Source of the DNA: Gammaproteobacteria bacterium
GTDB taxonomy: Bacteria > Pseudomonadota > Gammaproteobacteria > Pseudomonadales > DSM-25080
Assembly: GCA_013372965.1 (NCBI GenBank)
Contig: JABXIR010000276.1
Location: 1 to 7,814, forward strand
Direction of reading: 5' to 3'
Length of the DNA stretch: 7,814 nt
The notes under the pieces are model-generated. The model saw only the letters and a list, made by a program, of their open reading frames with translations. It was not told the DNA's origin and did not search any database. Numbering within the stretch: position 1 is the first letter of the stretch; every line of letters begins with the position of its first letter. This document shows, piece after piece, positions 6,980-7,814 of the stretch. Position numbers and translations under genes: made by a program.

Positions 6980-7396
6980 TTAGCTAATTAAGCGAATAGC
7001 GAAAGGGTAGCGGTAACGCTCTCCATCACTGGCTTTGATGGCCGCAATGATGGTTAGAACAATGTCGCCAACGCATAAGACGAGTAGTCCAAGTACTGCA
7101 AATGGAATGCCAATGATTGTAAAGATCGCCAAGATGCAAACTAAATAGGCGATGGTTACGGTAATCTGGAAGTTCAGTGCTTCGATAGCTTGATCTTTGA
7201 TAAAGCTCGATTCGTCCTTTTTGACGAGATACACCACAAACGGTGCTAGAAGATTTCCGAATGGAATAATAAAACCGACAAAGGTTAGCAGATGTGCCAT
7301 TGCACCCCAGTTGTGATCGGTTGGTGTAATCACCTCAAAACCTGCATTTGAGTCAGTGCTATCCGTGGTGTTCTTGTTGTTTTCGCTGTTGTCCAT
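6980..7396 (-). CDS. DUF4870 family integral membrane protein
   Basis: The 138-residue product carries a polar, Asn/Thr/Ser-rich N-terminus (1-27) followed by the DUF4870 (Tic20-like) domain: NWGAMAHLLTF (29-39), PFGNLLAPFVVYLVKK (45-60), DQAIEALNFQIT (68-79), two further hydrophobic stretches (about 79-100 and 101-121), and the closing GERYRYPFAIRLI (125-137). That gives three to four membrane helices with the family's charged loop between the first and second parts. The family is widespread and its function is unknown; the resemblance to Tic20 translocon components is structural only. The ATG at 7396 has a GAGGAG site eight bases upstream (7405-7410). It is the first gene of the minus-strand operon with the 70-residue membrane protein and the YbjQ-like protein, and the likely promoter lies just upstream. 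Confidence 0.9.
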   Translation of the reverse strand: MDNSENNKNTTDSTDSNAGFEVITPTDHNWGAMAHLLTFVGFIIPFGNLLAPFVVYLVKKDESSFIKDQAIEALNFQITVTIAYLVCILAIFTIIGIPFAVLGLLVLCVGDIVLTIIAAIKASDGERYRYPFAIRLIS

Positions 7397-7426
7397 AATT
7401 AACTCTCCTCTATCTGAGATGTCTAC

Positions 7427-7455
7427 AAGTTAATTAAATTTAACATCTGTGTCAA
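7427..7455 (-). promoter_or_regulatory. Probable sigma-70-type promoter for the DUF4870 operon
   Basis: On the minus strand a perfect TTGACA lies at 7455-7450. With a 17-base spacer it is followed by TAACTT at 7432-7427, a weak -10 (TTAACT at 16 bases is the alternative). The region is distinctly AT-rich and sits 30 to 60 bases upstream of the DUF4870 ATG. An inverted repeat GTTAA-N6-TTAAC (7429-7444) covers the spacer and -10 and could bind a regulator, though such AT-rich repeats arise easily by chance. The strong -35 with a poor -10 suggests regulated or modest expression. Confidence 0.4.
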
Positions 7456-7634
7456 ATAAATTGTGTTGGGTGTTTTTACTCGAGGTGTGCGTATCTGATT
7501 TTTCGGTCATAAACATTTATTGAGAAATACAAGGAATGACTTTCAGGGCGCTGGCGGTAATGATCCCAAAACTCATAATAGGCGCGCCTACCAACCGACG
7601 ACTTCGTTCGCTCCGCAAACGTCGAATTGGGCAT
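7456..7634. other. Intergenic region between the DUF4870 promoter and the trpS terminator
   Basis: No gene is called here. An open minus-strand frame runs from inside trpS through its terminator to a TAA at 7517-7519, with peptide-like text near its end (RRLVGAPIMSFGIITASA), but it has no start or ribosome site outside trpS. The stretch also holds a GGCGCGCC palindrome near 7580 and CGACG/CGTCG arms around 7598-7626. It might be an untranslated region, a gene relic or a dispersed intergenic repeat; the window cannot decide. Confidence 0.3.
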
Positions 7635-7662
7635 AAAAAAAGCGACTTAGATAAACCGCTTT
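7635..7662 (-). terminator. Intrinsic terminator of trpS
   Basis: Read on the minus strand, AAAGCGGTTT pairs with AAGTCGCTTT around an ATCT loop (7662-7639). The stem has ten pairs, two of them G-U, and is followed by a run ending in seven T in total (7641-7635). It lies 20 bases after the trpS stop, in the right orientation. This is a good match to a Rho-independent terminator and indicates that trpS is the last gene of its transcript. Confidence 0.8.
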
Positions 7663-7682
7663 CGATAGAGGTGTTAACCGGT

Positions 7683-7814
7683 TCAACGGTACGTTCGAAT
7701 ACCAACTGCTGATCGAACTTTGTCGAGTAACGGCGTGGCCACCGAACGAGCGCGTTCGGCACCTTTTGCAAGCTCCGACTCGATATAGGCTGGGTCGTTG
7801 ATAATCTCTTCGTA
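7683..7814 (-). CDS. trpS: Tryptophanyl-tRNA synthetase, C-terminal fragment (5' end outside window)
   Basis: The minus-strand frame entering from the right edge encodes 43 residues and stops at 7683-7685. The sequence YEEIINDPAYIESELAKG followed by AERARSVATPLLDKVRSAVG has the pattern of the C-terminal helices of bacterial TrpRS: an aromatic-rich turn with DPAYIE, then GAxRAR, then a final helix ending in VGI. TrpRS charges tRNA-Trp in the cytosol. The catalytic HIGH and KMSKS motifs lie outside the window, so identification rests on the C-terminal pattern alone. An intrinsic terminator follows directly. The frame is easily missed because it is short here and has no start codon in the window. 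Confidence 0.8.
   Translation of the reverse strand, partial: YEEIINDPAYIESELAKGAERARSVATPLLDKVRSAVGIRTYR

Noticed and set aside
7536..7712. 58-residue plus-strand frame starting at ATG 7536
   Set aside because: The only AGGA-like sequence touches the ATG with no spacing, the product is basic and low in recognisable features, and the frame crosses the terminator and the trpS end on the other strand.
7517..7771. 84-residue minus-strand open frame as a gene
   Set aside because: Its start lies inside trpS in another frame, it runs straight through the trpS terminator, and no ribosome site precedes an internal start.
1..7814. Frequent TCGA tetranucleotides across all genes
   Set aside because: The pattern is even across unrelated genes and looks like a genome-wide codon and restriction-site habit, not a local signal; I did not count it against expectation.
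1..7814. Defence system, mobile element, CRISPR or prophage
   Set aside because: No repeats with regular spacing, transposase, integrase, toxin-antitoxin pair or phage gene is visible on either strand.

Overview
The window looks like chromosomal DNA of a gammaproteobacterium, probably marine. The main reasons are a full-length RapA, a protein largely restricted to Gammaproteobacteria, together with an M18 aminopeptidase of the ApeB type, a queuosine-tRNA mannosyltransferase-like protein and a TrpS C-terminus of the gammaproteobacterial kind. Base composition is close to even by eye and similar in all genes. I see no transposase, integrase, tRNA, rRNA or CRISPR array, so this reads as stable core and near-core sequence rather than an island. 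Species and genus cannot be fixed from the sequence alone.

Layout. (1) 1-2561, plus strand: a probable three-gene run made of the 3' end of an alpha/beta hydrolase, apeB (M18 zinc aminopeptidase, ATGA overlap) and, 12 bases later, a DUF3524/GT4 glycosyltransferase of the tRNA-queuosine alpha-mannosyltransferase family. (2) 2562-5442: a short structured leader with two adjacent hairpins and a five-codon mini-ORF in frame with the next gene, then rapA, the SWI2/SNF2 ATPase that recycles RNA polymerase, starting at a GTG. (3) 5443-6455: a 9-bp hairpin, then a secreted protein of the esterase-like phytase family. (4) 6415-7396, minus strand: a compact operon reading DUF4870 membrane protein, 70-residue membrane protein of unknown function, YbjQ/UPF0145 protein. 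Its last gene ends inside the convergent phytase-like gene with a 41-base overlap. (5) 7397-7634: intergenic region with the likely promoter of that operon. (6) 7635-7814, minus strand: an intrinsic terminator and the last 43 codons of trpS.

How the genes relate. The plus-strand genes are housekeeping or processing functions (peptide turnover, tRNA modification, RNA polymerase recycling) with no obvious single pathway. The minus-strand trio is the least understood unit: two small membrane proteins translated with a soluble, oligomer-forming YbjQ-type protein, with tight start/stop coupling. The most worthwhile items to follow are that trio, the rapA leader with its in-frame UGA, and the mannosyltransferase homologue with an altered EX7E motif.
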